DNA of 25,282 nucleotides from assembly GCA_964614855.1 (NCBI GenBank), contig CAZTMX010000017.1:1-25282 (forward strand), read 5' to 3'. Positions 1 to 7,638 of this stretch are shown here, piece by piece. The notes under the pieces were generated by a model. The model made no database searches. It had not been told where the DNA came from and saw nothing but the letters and a program-made list of their open reading frames with translations. This stretch comes from CAWJHE01 sp964614855. Its GTDB lineage: Bacteria; Chloroflexota; Anaerolineae; Anaerolineales; UBA4823. The position numbers were made by a program, and so were the translations under genes. Each line of letters opens with the position of its first letter. Position 1 is the first letter of the stretch.

Positions 1-210
1 GTTGAACCTGCGCACCTTGTAAGGACAGTTATTCTCGTCCAGGAAAATTGCAGGCGCTGTCACGAAGAAGTTGTATCCCAAATCAATATCAGTCAAATGC
101 TCGATGGAACCGGTCAAGAGCGCTTTTGCTTTGATTGCCACCGTAATGTAGCACACGGCGATCGAGGCATTTCCATCCTACCTTACCAACATGTGGAGAA
201 AAGCGAATGA
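1..210 (+). CDS. nrfH: NrfH-type cytochrome c quinol dehydrogenase (C-terminal part)
   Basis: Only the last 69 codons are in the window; the reading frame is open from base 1 to the TGA at 208-210. Two heme-binding CXXCH motifs are visible (CRRCH and CFDCH), which fits the last two hemes of the tetraheme NapC/NirT family. The stop overlaps the nrfA start by 4 nt (ATGA), so the two genes are translationally coupled. By family knowledge NrfH is the membrane-anchored partner that takes electrons from quinol and passes them to NrfA. The NrfH call rests on the CXXCH motifs plus this position directly upstream of nrfA; the membrane anchor and first hemes are outside the window. Confidence 0.85.
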   Translation, partial: VEPAHLVRTVILVQENCRRCHEEVVSQINISQMLDGTGQERFCFDCHRNVAHGDRGISILPYQHVEKSE

Positions 211-1511
211 AACTCTCAAAACCCACCTTGATATTCTCTGCAATTATCGTTCTACTGGCAGCAGGCTTAATCGGCACATTGCTGTATATCAAAAATTTAC
301 CTGCTCCAACGCGCGGAATAGCACCGATCACCGAAATCGCGGCAATGGACCCGAACTCATCCAACTGGGGGGTAAATTTCCCCAACCAATACTCGACATT
401 GCTGCAAACTGAAACCAACAATACACGCACAGTTTACGGCGGCTCGGAACCATTCTCAAAACTGGAAGAATATCCGCGCCTGCTTGAACTGTTCGCCGGG
501 TATAGTTTCAGTAAGGAGTACAACGAAGAGCGTGGACACATGAATTCCTTGACAGATGTGCGTGCCATCCAACGTGTGACAGAAACGACCCCTGGTACCT
601 GCTATTCTTGTAAATCATCCAATAACCCGCAGCTTTGGGACAAGATGGGGATGGCTGAATTTGACCGGCTGCTTTTCTCTGATTTAGGAAAGCAAATCTC
701 CAATCCAATCGGCTGCGCCAACTGCCACGAAGCCAACACCATGAAGCTGATCGTTACAAACCCTGCGCTAGATGAAGCATTGAAAAAACAGGGCAAGGAT
801 TGGCGCACCTTCACCCGTCAGGAAATGCGCACGATCGTATGCGCAAACTGCCACGTGGAATATTACTTCGAAGGCGAGAGCAACTATCTCACCTTCCCGT
901 GCCAACAGGGAACCAGAATCGAAAACATTGCTGAATACTACATCGAAGAAGAATTTAAAGATTGGAACCATCCAAAATCTGGTGCTGCGATGATCAAGAT
1001 GCAGCACCCGGATTATGAGCTGTTTAGCGCAGACAGTACGCACTATAAAGCCGGGGTTGCCTGCGCAGACTGCCACATGCCGTACACCCGGGACGGCGCA
1101 GCAAAATTTTCCACGCACAATGTCCTTAGCCCGCTGCTAAATGCGGAGACAGCCTGCGGTGCCTGCCATACCGACGTGACTTACGTGACAGAGCGCGTGG
1201 CAATGATCCAATCTCAAGTACGGGCTGGAATGGATGCAGCAGAAATCGCAATTGTTGATGCGATCTCTGCCATTGAAGCAGCCGCAAAAGAAACCGGTGT
1301 GGATGCAGCCGTGCTCACCGAAGCACGCAACCTGCACCGAGAGGCGCAACTCAGATGGGACTTTGTCAACGCAGAAAACTCCATGGGTTTCCACAACCCT
1401 GAGGAAGCGCTGCGAATTCTTTCCATTGCCACCGATCTGGCTCGCCAGGCGCAGCTAAAGGCTGTCCAGGCGGCTGGGACGCCCATTATCCTGCAAACCA
1501 AGAGCCAATAA
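207..1511 (+). CDS. nrfA: Ammonia-forming cytochrome c nitrite reductase (NrfA)
   Basis: A 434-residue pentaheme cytochrome c that reduces nitrite to ammonium with six electrons, outside the cytoplasmic membrane. An uncleaved or cleaved N-terminal hydrophobic segment lies at about residues 8-27. The active-site heme motif is the NrfA-specific CXXCK (CYSCK, residues 132-136). Four ordinary CXXCH motifs follow at about 170, 212, 286 and 317. Likely substrate-site residues by analogy with E. coli NrfA are Arg109 (in RGH), Tyr219 (in CHVEYY) and His279. The start overlaps the nrfH stop (ATGA). A terminator follows 26 nt after the stop. Length and motif order are normal for the family, so I see no sign of decay. 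Confidence 0.95.
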   Translation: MKLSKPTLIFSAIIVLLAAGLIGTLLYIKNLPAPTRGIAPITEIAAMDPNSSNWGVNFPNQYSTLLQTETNNTRTVYGGSEPFSKLEEYPRLLELFAGYSFSKEYNEERGHMNSLTDVRAIQRVTETTPGTCYSCKSSNNPQLWDKMGMAEFDRLLFSDLGKQISNPIGCANCHEANTMKLIVTNPALDEALKKQGKDWRTFTRQEMRTIVCANCHVEYYFEGESNYLTFPCQQGTRIENIAEYYIEEEFKDWNHPKSGAAMIKMQHPDYELFSADSTHYKAGVACADCHMPYTRDGAAKFSTHNVLSPLLNAETACGACHTDVTYVTERVAMIQSQVRAGMDAAEIAIVDAISAIEAAAKETGVDAAVLTEARNLHREAQLRWDFVNAENSMGFHNPEEALRILSIATDLARQAQLKAVQAAGTPIILQTKSQ

Positions 1512-1536
1512 GTTCTAATTAACAGATGTCGAAAAG

Positions 1537-1566
1537 AGGCTGCCTTTGTTCAGGCAGCCTTTTTTA
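1537..1566 (+). terminator. Rho-independent terminator after nrfA
   Basis: GGCTGCC (1538-1544) pairs perfectly with GGCAGCC (1553-1559) around an 8-nt loop, and a run of six T follows. It ends the nrfHA transcript. Confidence 0.85.
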
Positions 1567-1643
1567 CTTACAGTAAACTATGAGTACTTACCAAATAAAA
1601 ATGAAATTCAGCAAACCTGTTTCTAATTTTAGCAATTTTCCTT

Positions 1644-1649
1644 TACAAT
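1644..1649 (+). promoter_or_regulatory. Possible -10 element ahead of the polyphosphate cluster
   Basis: TACAAT (5 of 6 matches to TATAAT) lies 26 nt upstream of the first PPK2 start, in an AT-rich gap after the nrfA terminator. No convincing -35 box sits 16-18 nt upstream, and I see no clear Pho-box-like repeat. Confidence 0.35.
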
Positions 1650-1675
1650 AGGTACAAGTTCAAGGAGTGGTGACT

Positions 1676-2464
1676 ATGCTGGATAAAATAGATCTGTCGA
1701 AAAAAGTGGGTAAAGAAGAATACCAACGTATGATGCCTGTTTTATCTGAACGATTGTTTAATGTTGAAAAAGGAACCTGGGATGCCGGCATCCCGGTGGT
1801 GATCCTTTTTGAAGGATGGGATGCCGCGGGCAAAGGCACCTCGATTCAAAAGCTCACCCAACCCCTGGATCCACGAGGATACAAACTCTATCCGATCCGC
1901 GCCGCCCGCACTTTTGAAAAAAAGTACCCCTGGCTGTGGCGTTTCTGGCAGAAGCTGCCAGCAAAAGGCGAATGGGCAATCTTTGACCGCTCTTGGTACG
2001 GTCGGGTGATGGTGGAGCGCGTGGAAAACCTGACCCCAGAAGCCGAATGGCGTCGAGCCTACCGGGATATAATTGATTTCGAACAGGCCCTGGCCGATGA
2101 CAAGTATGTAATCATCAAATTCTTTTTACATATCAGCAAGGCAGAACAAAAAAGGCGCTTCGAAAAACTCAAGAAAGACCCGCTCACAGCTTTCCATGTG
2201 AGTGGAGAAGATTGGGAACATCATTATCATTATGATGATTGGTTGCGCGCTTATGAAGAAGCTTTTGAACGAACAGAAACTGAGTGGGGACCCTGGACCA
2301 TCGTTGAAGCTACAGACCGCCGCCACACCTGGGTAAAGATTTATCAGACCATCATCCGGACCCTTGAAGAACGACTGGAATTGCCTTTTCAGCCGTTCCC
2401 AACAGGTACAGAACCAACAGATCTTGTGCAAGATGATGAGGAAGATGGAGGGGAGCCATGCTAA
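1676..2464 (+). CDS. Polyphosphate kinase 2 family protein, first of a tandem pair
   Basis: A 262-residue PPK2-family P-loop kinase, which moves phosphate between polyphosphate and nucleotides in the cytoplasm. Walker A is GWDAAGKGT at residues 47-55 and the Walker B/PPK2 signature is DRSWYGR at 104-110. The lid region and the DPRGYKLYPI segment are also typical. I chose the ATG at 1676 because AAGGAG (1662-1667) sits 8 nt upstream; an in-frame GTG at 1667 overlaps that RBS. The gene overlaps the next PPK2 gene by 7 nt. The pair resembles the two halves of the fused class II polyP:AMP phosphotransferase (TIGR03708-type) split into two ORFs. The exact substrate (AMP, ADP or GDP) cannot be told from motifs alone. 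Confidence 0.88.
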   Translation: MLDKIDLSKKVGKEEYQRMMPVLSERLFNVEKGTWDAGIPVVILFEGWDAAGKGTSIQKLTQPLDPRGYKLYPIRAARTFEKKYPWLWRFWQKLPAKGEWAIFDRSWYGRVMVERVENLTPEAEWRRAYRDIIDFEQALADDKYVIIKFFLHISKAEQKRRFEKLKKDPLTAFHVSGEDWEHHYHYDDWLRAYEEAFERTETEWGPWTIVEATDRRHTWVKIYQTIIRTLEERLELPFQPFPTGTEPTDLVQDDEEDGGEPC

Positions 2465-3231
2465 ATACTGTAGATCTATCTCAGACCCTGAACGAAGAAG
2501 AATACAGCCGCTCGCTCATCCACCTACAGGTATCCTTGCACAAACTGGCTTACCAGGTATATGTCCAGCAGCGCCCGGTGATTATTGTTTTTGAAGGCTG
2601 GGACGCAGCTGGCAAGGGCGGCGCCATACGCCGGATCACAGAGAAAATCGATCCGCGCGGGTTCGTGGTCTATCCAATTGCTGCCCCAAAAGGCGATGAT
2701 GCCACGCACCACTACCTGTGGCGGTTCTGGCGGCGTCTGCCAGAAACCGGGCAAATCGCCATCTTCGACCGCTCCTGGTATGGTCGTGTGATGGTCGAGA
2801 GAATAGAAGGTTTTTGCACTGAAGCAGAATGGAAACGCGCTTACCGAGAGATAAACTCCTTCGAACGCCAATTGGTCGATTATGGCACGATCATCTTTAA
2901 GTTTTGGCTGCATATTGATAAAGAAGAACAAATCAAGCGTTTCGAATCGCGCGAAGGTGATAAACGCCGCTCCTGGAAATTGACCGATGAAGACTGGCGC
3001 AACCGCGAAAAGTGGGGAGAGTATGAAGAGGCTGTAAACGACATGCTGCTGAAGACCAGCACAATTTCTGCGCCGTGGACAGTGGTTGAAGGAAATTCCA
3101 AGATGTACGCGCGCATTAAGATACTCAACACGCTGGTCGAAAAATTAACTGCAGAGCTGGATTTCAACCCCGATGCCACCATCCCTACAGCAAAAACTGA
3201 AGACAAGAAAAAGAAGAAGAAAAAGAATTAG
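2458..3231 (+). CDS. Polyphosphate kinase 2 family protein, second of a tandem pair
   Basis: A 257-residue PPK2-family kinase, clearly homologous to its upstream neighbour. Walker A (GWDAAGKGG) and DRSWYGR fall at the same residue numbers, 47-55 and 104-110, and EGWDAAGKG, DPRG, LWRFW and EAEW are shared. The pair therefore arose by duplication or by splitting a two-domain enzyme. The last ten or so residues form a lysine run (seven Lys then Asn) after an acidic-lysine tail, which is absent from the first copy. GGAGG lies just upstream of the ATG, inside the end of the first gene. It probably makes ADP or ATP from polyP together with the upstream protein, but its substrate is not settled by sequence. 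Confidence 0.88.
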   Translation: MLNTVDLSQTLNEEEYSRSLIHLQVSLHKLAYQVYVQQRPVIIVFEGWDAAGKGGAIRRITEKIDPRGFVVYPIAAPKGDDATHHYLWRFWRRLPETGQIAIFDRSWYGRVMVERIEGFCTEAEWKRAYREINSFERQLVDYGTIIFKFWLHIDKEEQIKRFESREGDKRRSWKLTDEDWRNREKWGEYEEAVNDMLLKTSTISAPWTVVEGNSKMYARIKILNTLVEKLTAELDFNPDATIPTAKTEDKKKKKKKN

Positions 3232-3270
3232 CATATCAATTTTCTAAGAAAGACCCTGCTGGAGGGTTTT

Positions 3271-5411
3271 ATGGTTAGACGGGCTGAAGAGAAAGAAATC
3301 GAAGCAGAAGTTTCTAAGGAACCCGAAATAGATCTGGGCGAACCGAAATTCTATGTAAATCGCGAGCTCAGCCTGCTGGAATTTCAACGCCGGGTGCTCG
3401 AAGAAGCACAGGATCAAAACAACCCATTATTGGAGAGGGCAAAATTCCTATCCATTGTTGGCTCAAACCTGGATGAATTTTTTATGGTGCGGGTTGCCGG
3501 GTTAAAAAAGCAGCAAGATGCAGGTGTGCTAGAATTTCCACCAGACGGGATGACGCCCGCCCAACAACTGGCTGAGATCAGAAAAGTATCCCAGCAATTG
3601 ATGAGCCAGACACAAGAGACACTCAGATATGATGTCTTGCCTCAATTGAAAACAGCCGGGATCTACCTGCTGGATTATTCGGAGCTTACTGCAAAACAAA
3701 AGGAAATAGCCGATAGTTATTTTGAAGAAGTCGTCTTTCCCGTCCTGACACCGCTGGCTTTTGACCCCGGTCNNNNNNNNNNATTTCGAATCTTAGCCTC
3801 AACCTGGCAGTAGTGATACAAGACGAAAAAGGGCGCGAGTTTTTTGCCAGGATCAAAGTGCCCAATACCCTACCCAGGTTGATCCCACTCAAGAGATCAT
3901 CGGGCAGCGTACGAAAAGACGGCACATCCCCCTCCACACACCATTTTGTCTGGCTGGAGCAGGTGATTGCAGCCAACCTGGATAAGCTTTTTCCAGGTAT
4001 GACCATCATGGATAAGCATCCATTTCATGTAACACGTGATGCAGACAGCACCATCCAGGAACTAGAAGCTGACGACTTACTCGAAACTATGGAACAAAGT
4101 GTGCGCCAACGCCGCTTCGGCTCTGTGACACGAGTCACTGTCAACCATGCCATGCCAGCACCCATCCGCGATCTTTTAATTGAGAATTTGCAAATGGATC
4201 GCCGCAATGTCTATACCCTGGAAGGCCCGCGCGCCATCAGCAGTCTAATGAGCCTGCACAGCATCGATCGCTTCGACCTGAAAGATCCCCCTCTCAGGCA
4301 ATCCATACCTGCTATTTTGCGAGCGGACCCACATGACACCCATCTCTTCGCAGCTATTCGTCGAGAAGACATCCTGCTTCATCACCCATACAATTCATTC
4401 AAACCTGTAGTGGATTTTCTCCGGCAAGCAGCCCGAGACCCGGATGTGCTGGCAATCAAGCAAACTCTTTACCGCGTAGGTAGAAATTCCCCTGTGGTGC
4501 AAGCACTGCTGGAGGCGCGCGAATACGGCAAGCAGGTAGCTGTGTTGGTAGAACTTAAGGCGCGCTTTGACGAGGAGAGCAACATCGGTTGGGCCAGGAT
4601 GTTGGAAAAAGAAGGGGTGCATGTGATTTACGGGCTTTTAGGGTTAAAGACACACTCAAAAATCGCCTTGGTGGTGCGCAAGGAAGGGGAAAGCATCCGG
4701 CGATACATTCATATGGCGACGGGCAATTACAATGCCGTAACCGCTCAGCTATATGAAGACATTGGCATGTTTACCTGCGACCCGGACATAGGAGCAGATG
4801 CAACAGATCTATTCAATTACTTGACAGGGTATTCAGCCAAGAAGGAGTATCGCAAGCTGCTGGTCGCTCCGGTGAATTTGCGGCAGGGAATGGACGCCTT
4901 GATCGACCGAGAAATCGAGCACCAGAAGCAAACCGGGCAGGGGCACATGATTTTAAAGATGAATTCCCTGGTCGACCCCTTGATCATCCGAAAACTCTAC
5001 CGCGCATCTCAAACCGGTGTGAAAGTTGACTTAATCGTTCGGGGGATGTGTTGCCTGCGCCCGGGCATCCCTGGGGTTAGCGAGAACATCCGTGTCGTCA
5101 GCCTTGTCGGTCGCTTTTTGGAACACAGCCGCGTTTATTATTTCCATAACGGTGGCGAGGAACAAATCTATCTCGGCAGCGCAGATCTGATGCCGCGCAA
5201 TATCAACCACCGGGTGGAGGTGCTCTTCCCTGTCCAAGACCAGCGCATCATCCGCTATCTACGCGATGACGTCTTGCAAACCTACTTAATCGGAAATGTT
5301 AAGATACGTCAAATGAACCAGGACGGCAGTTATAATCGGGTACTGCCATCACCAGGTGAGCCACTGATCAACCCTCAGGAATGGTTAATCCACCACCACC
5401 TGCGGAAATAA
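3271..5411 (+). CDS. ppk: Polyphosphate kinase 1, interrupted by an assembly gap
   Basis: PPK1 polymerises the gamma phosphate of ATP into polyphosphate. The N-terminal domain (FYVNRELSLLEFQRRVLEEA, then NLDEFFMVRVAGL) and the C-terminal catalytic domains are both present. The autophosphorylated His lies in KTHSK (codon 4653-4655), and a second conserved His is in RRYIHMATGNYN. RNINHRVE near the end is also typical. The frame appears to break at the N run, but ISNLSLNLAVV continues directly after it in a shifted frame. The missing bases must number 2 modulo 3; 14 nt would restore the family motif GHPFPYIS and give about 714 residues, the usual size. I treat it as one intact gene. GGAGG sits just upstream of the ATG. 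Confidence 0.93.
3773..3782. other. Assembly gap of 10 N inside ppk
   Basis: Ten N characters break the ppk coding frame. Family conservation across the gap (FDPG before it, ISNLSLNL after it) suggests about 14 missing bases, so the run is a placeholder of arbitrary length. Confidence 0.95.
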
Positions 5412-5455
5412 CAAGCAGCAGTAACAAACCCGAAAATACCCCCTCTGGAGGAATG

Positions 5456-7102
5456 ATGAGCGAATTTCCGCTGTCAGATCATGTCATGGATGATTCTGAC
5501 CTTGAACCATCTATTGCCGGCGAAGAAGAAACATCTCAGGCTGAACCCGCACCTCAGGATGATGCTGCCCTATCTGGGCCTGTTATTGGGTTATCTCCCG
5601 TAGAACAACATATTACAGAGCTTTCTTTGGTCCTTTTCGAACAGACAGAATCTTTACATGGTCTGGATTTAGAATGCCGTAAAGCGCTTGAAATCCTTGG
5701 TCCGCACCTCGAAGTCCAAATTCCACATGCCAGGAAGAAACCTTATCAAGCTGTGCTGAATTATTTAGCCTCTCAGACCGCCTTCAAATACCCACATGAG
5801 CTTGAGCCTGTAATCGCTGCCAGTCTGGCAATGTACCAAGGGAAGATTAAACCCGGGGAACTGGATCATTTTGAGATTTCGCCCATTCAACAACGCCAGA
5901 TTCTCACCCTTGTCGCTTTATTGAAAATTGCTGCCGGGTTGAACGACTCCAGGAGCAACCAGACGATCATCCAGAAAGTAGAAATCAACCAAGGCGAAGT
6001 GTGGATCGAAGTCGACGGGCCGCAAGCAGTTTCAGACGCGGCAGTAGCACAGCACAAAACAACCCTGTGGAAGAAAATTGGATATCCAAGAATTGAGATT
6101 CTCGAGGCAAAAGAAGCCGCGCTGTGGCGTTTGCCGTACCCCGAGACTGCAGAGAAAGCCGGTATCTTGCCCACGGACAGTCTGGCAGAAGCCGGGCGAA
6201 AAGTCATGTGCTTCCAATTTGCCCAGATGCTGAAAAATGAACCTGGCACACGATTGGGTGAAGATATCGAGGCCTTACACGACATGCGCGTGGCAACCCG
6301 CCGCATGCGCGCCTCATTTGAAGTGTTCGAATCGGCTTTCGAACCAGGTGCACTCAAGCCGTATCTCAAGGGCTTGCGCGCCACCGGGCGTGCTCTTGGG
6401 GCTGTGCGAGACCTGGACGTTTTCATGGAAAAGGCAGGTATTTACCTGAAGACCCTGCCCGACGACCACCAACACGATCTGGATCTCCTGCTCAATGCCT
6501 GGCGAGAGCAGCGTGAAGCGGCTCGCGCCCAGATGTTGAGCTTCCTGGACAGCCAGGAATACCGCGAATTTAAGCGTAAATTCAATATTTTCTTAAATAC
6601 CCCTGGTGCTGGCGCACGCCAACACCCCATGGAACAACCCACACCAACCCTTGTTTGTGAGCTGGCACCCGTATTGATCTACTCGCGCTGGGCTGAAGTA
6701 CGCTCCTTTTCACCCTTTATGCGCGATGCAACAGTCGAGCAATTCCACGCCTTGAGAATCGAGTTCAAGAAATTCCGTTACACCGTAGAATATTTTCGTG
6801 AAGTTTTGGGCAAAAGTGCGGATGAGGTAATAGCCGATCTCAAGAAAGTGCAGGATCACCTGGGCGATCTCAATGATGCCCAAGTTGCCGGGTTGATATT
6901 AAGGGAATTTATCGATACCTGGGAGCCGCGCCAGGAGGCTTTACCAGTTCAAGAGCGGGTAAGCTTCGAGTCTCTTTTGCAGTACCTGACCAACCGCCAT
7001 GCAGAAAAACACCAACTGATGCAATCGTTTAAGGACACGTGGATGTATATCAACCGTCCAGGTTTCCGGCGCTACCTGGCACAAGCTGTGGCAGTTTTAT
7101 AA
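5456..7102 (+). CDS. Ppx C-terminal-like region fused to a CHAD domain
   Basis: A protein of 548 residues. After an acidic, disordered N-terminus (about 1-40), residues 45-215 resemble the HD-like C-terminal domain of Ppx/GppA exopolyphosphatases: VEQHITELSLVLFEQ, SLHGLD, LVALLKIAAGLNDSR. The catalytic HD pair is missing, with GPH around His84 instead. Residues 245-540 form a CHAD domain, an alpha-helical His-rich domain with basic motifs HDMRVATRR (His275) and HALRIEFKKFRY (His431). CHAD domains are known to bind polyphosphate, which fits the position after PPK1. I take ATG 5456 as start because GGAGG ends 4 nt before it; upstream in-frame starts lack an RBS. Likely role: polyP binding or localisation. 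The 3' end overlaps the convergent phosphoribosyltransferase gene by 6 nt. Confidence 0.85.
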   Translation: MSEFPLSDHVMDDSDLEPSIAGEEETSQAEPAPQDDAALSGPVIGLSPVEQHITELSLVLFEQTESLHGLDLECRKALEILGPHLEVQIPHARKKPYQAVLNYLASQTAFKYPHELEPVIAASLAMYQGKIKPGELDHFEISPIQQRQILTLVALLKIAAGLNDSRSNQTIIQKVEINQGEVWIEVDGPQAVSDAAVAQHKTTLWKKIGYPRIEILEAKEAALWRLPYPETAEKAGILPTDSLAEAGRKVMCFQFAQMLKNEPGTRLGEDIEALHDMRVATRRMRASFEVFESAFEPGALKPYLKGLRATGRALGAVRDLDVFMEKAGIYLKTLPDDHQHDLDLLLNAWREQREAARAQMLSFLDSQEYREFKRKFNIFLNTPGAGARQHPMEQPTPTLVCELAPVLIYSRWAEVRSFSPFMRDATVEQFHALRIEFKKFRYTVEYFREVLGKSADEVIADLKKVQDHLGDLNDAQVAGLILREFIDTWEPRQEALPVQERVSFESLLQYLTNRHAEKHQLMQSFKDTWMYINRPGFRRYLAQAVAVL

Positions 7103-7609
7103 CGGCGGTTCGCTCAGCAACACCCGGTCTGTGCCTCGGTGGATCTCCCAGGGATAGATGATATGGGCATCGGTGATGGCTGCGTAGTAATCTGGGCGCG
7201 CGGTTCCAAACAAATTGCGGTATGGGTTGAAATGCAAAACACATGTGAAGGGAATTCCACCTGCTGCTGCAACGCGGATTTTCACCGAGGTGATTGTCCT
7301 GCCTGATCCCCATACATCATCCACCACAAGCGTCTTCAACCCCCTGACCATGCGATCATCGGGAAATTGGATGAACTGCGGCCAGGCCATCAGCTTTGTT
7401 TTTTCCATCTCCATTTGGGCTGGGAAGTCTACTGCTGCCGTAAGGATATGTGTAACCCCCATGGCCTCAGCCAGCAAACCACCAGGGATCACCCCACCGC
7501 GAGTGATAATGACCATGGCTTTGAACTCTTCATCAAATTGCGGCATTAAATGGTCAATCAGGCGGTTGACATCATCCCAGGTAAGAACTTCGTTGCGTAT
7601 CGGCTGCAT
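7097..7609 (-). CDS. Purine-type phosphoribosyltransferase family protein
   Basis: A 170-residue type I phosphoribosyltransferase. The PRPP-binding loop LVVDDVWGSGRT has its acidic pair at residues 97-98, and ITRGGVIPGG near residue 36 is the usual PPi loop. It is close to the xanthine/hypoxanthine phosphoribosyltransferase (Gpt/Hpt-like) group, which salvages purine bases using PRPP; the exact base is uncertain. It is the last gene of the minus-strand operon, 29 nt after priA, with GGAGTGCCCC just before the ATG as a plausible RBS. It converges on the CHAD gene with a 6-nt overlap and no visible terminator between them. Confidence 0.85.
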   Translation of the reverse strand: MQPIRNEVLTWDDVNRLIDHLMPQFDEEFKAMVIITRGGVIPGGLLAEAMGVTHILTAAVDFPAQMEMEKTKLMAWPQFIQFPDDRMVRGLKTLVVDDVWGSGRTITSVKIRVAAAGGIPFTCVLHFNPYRNLFGTARPDYYAAITDAHIIYPWEIHRGTDRVLLSEPPL

Positions 7610-7638
7610 GGGGCACTCCTATCAGAAATATACCCATA

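Noticed and set aside
3813..5411. A separate gene starting at 3813 downstream of a short ppk fragment
   Set aside because: It is the rest of ppk. Conserved residues ISNLSLNLAVV lie before 3813 in the same frame, so the break is only the N run.
5887..6426. A 179-residue minus-strand ORF inside the CHAD gene
   Set aside because: Its sequence is Ser/Arg-rich with no family features, and it lies wholly opposite a well-conserved gene.
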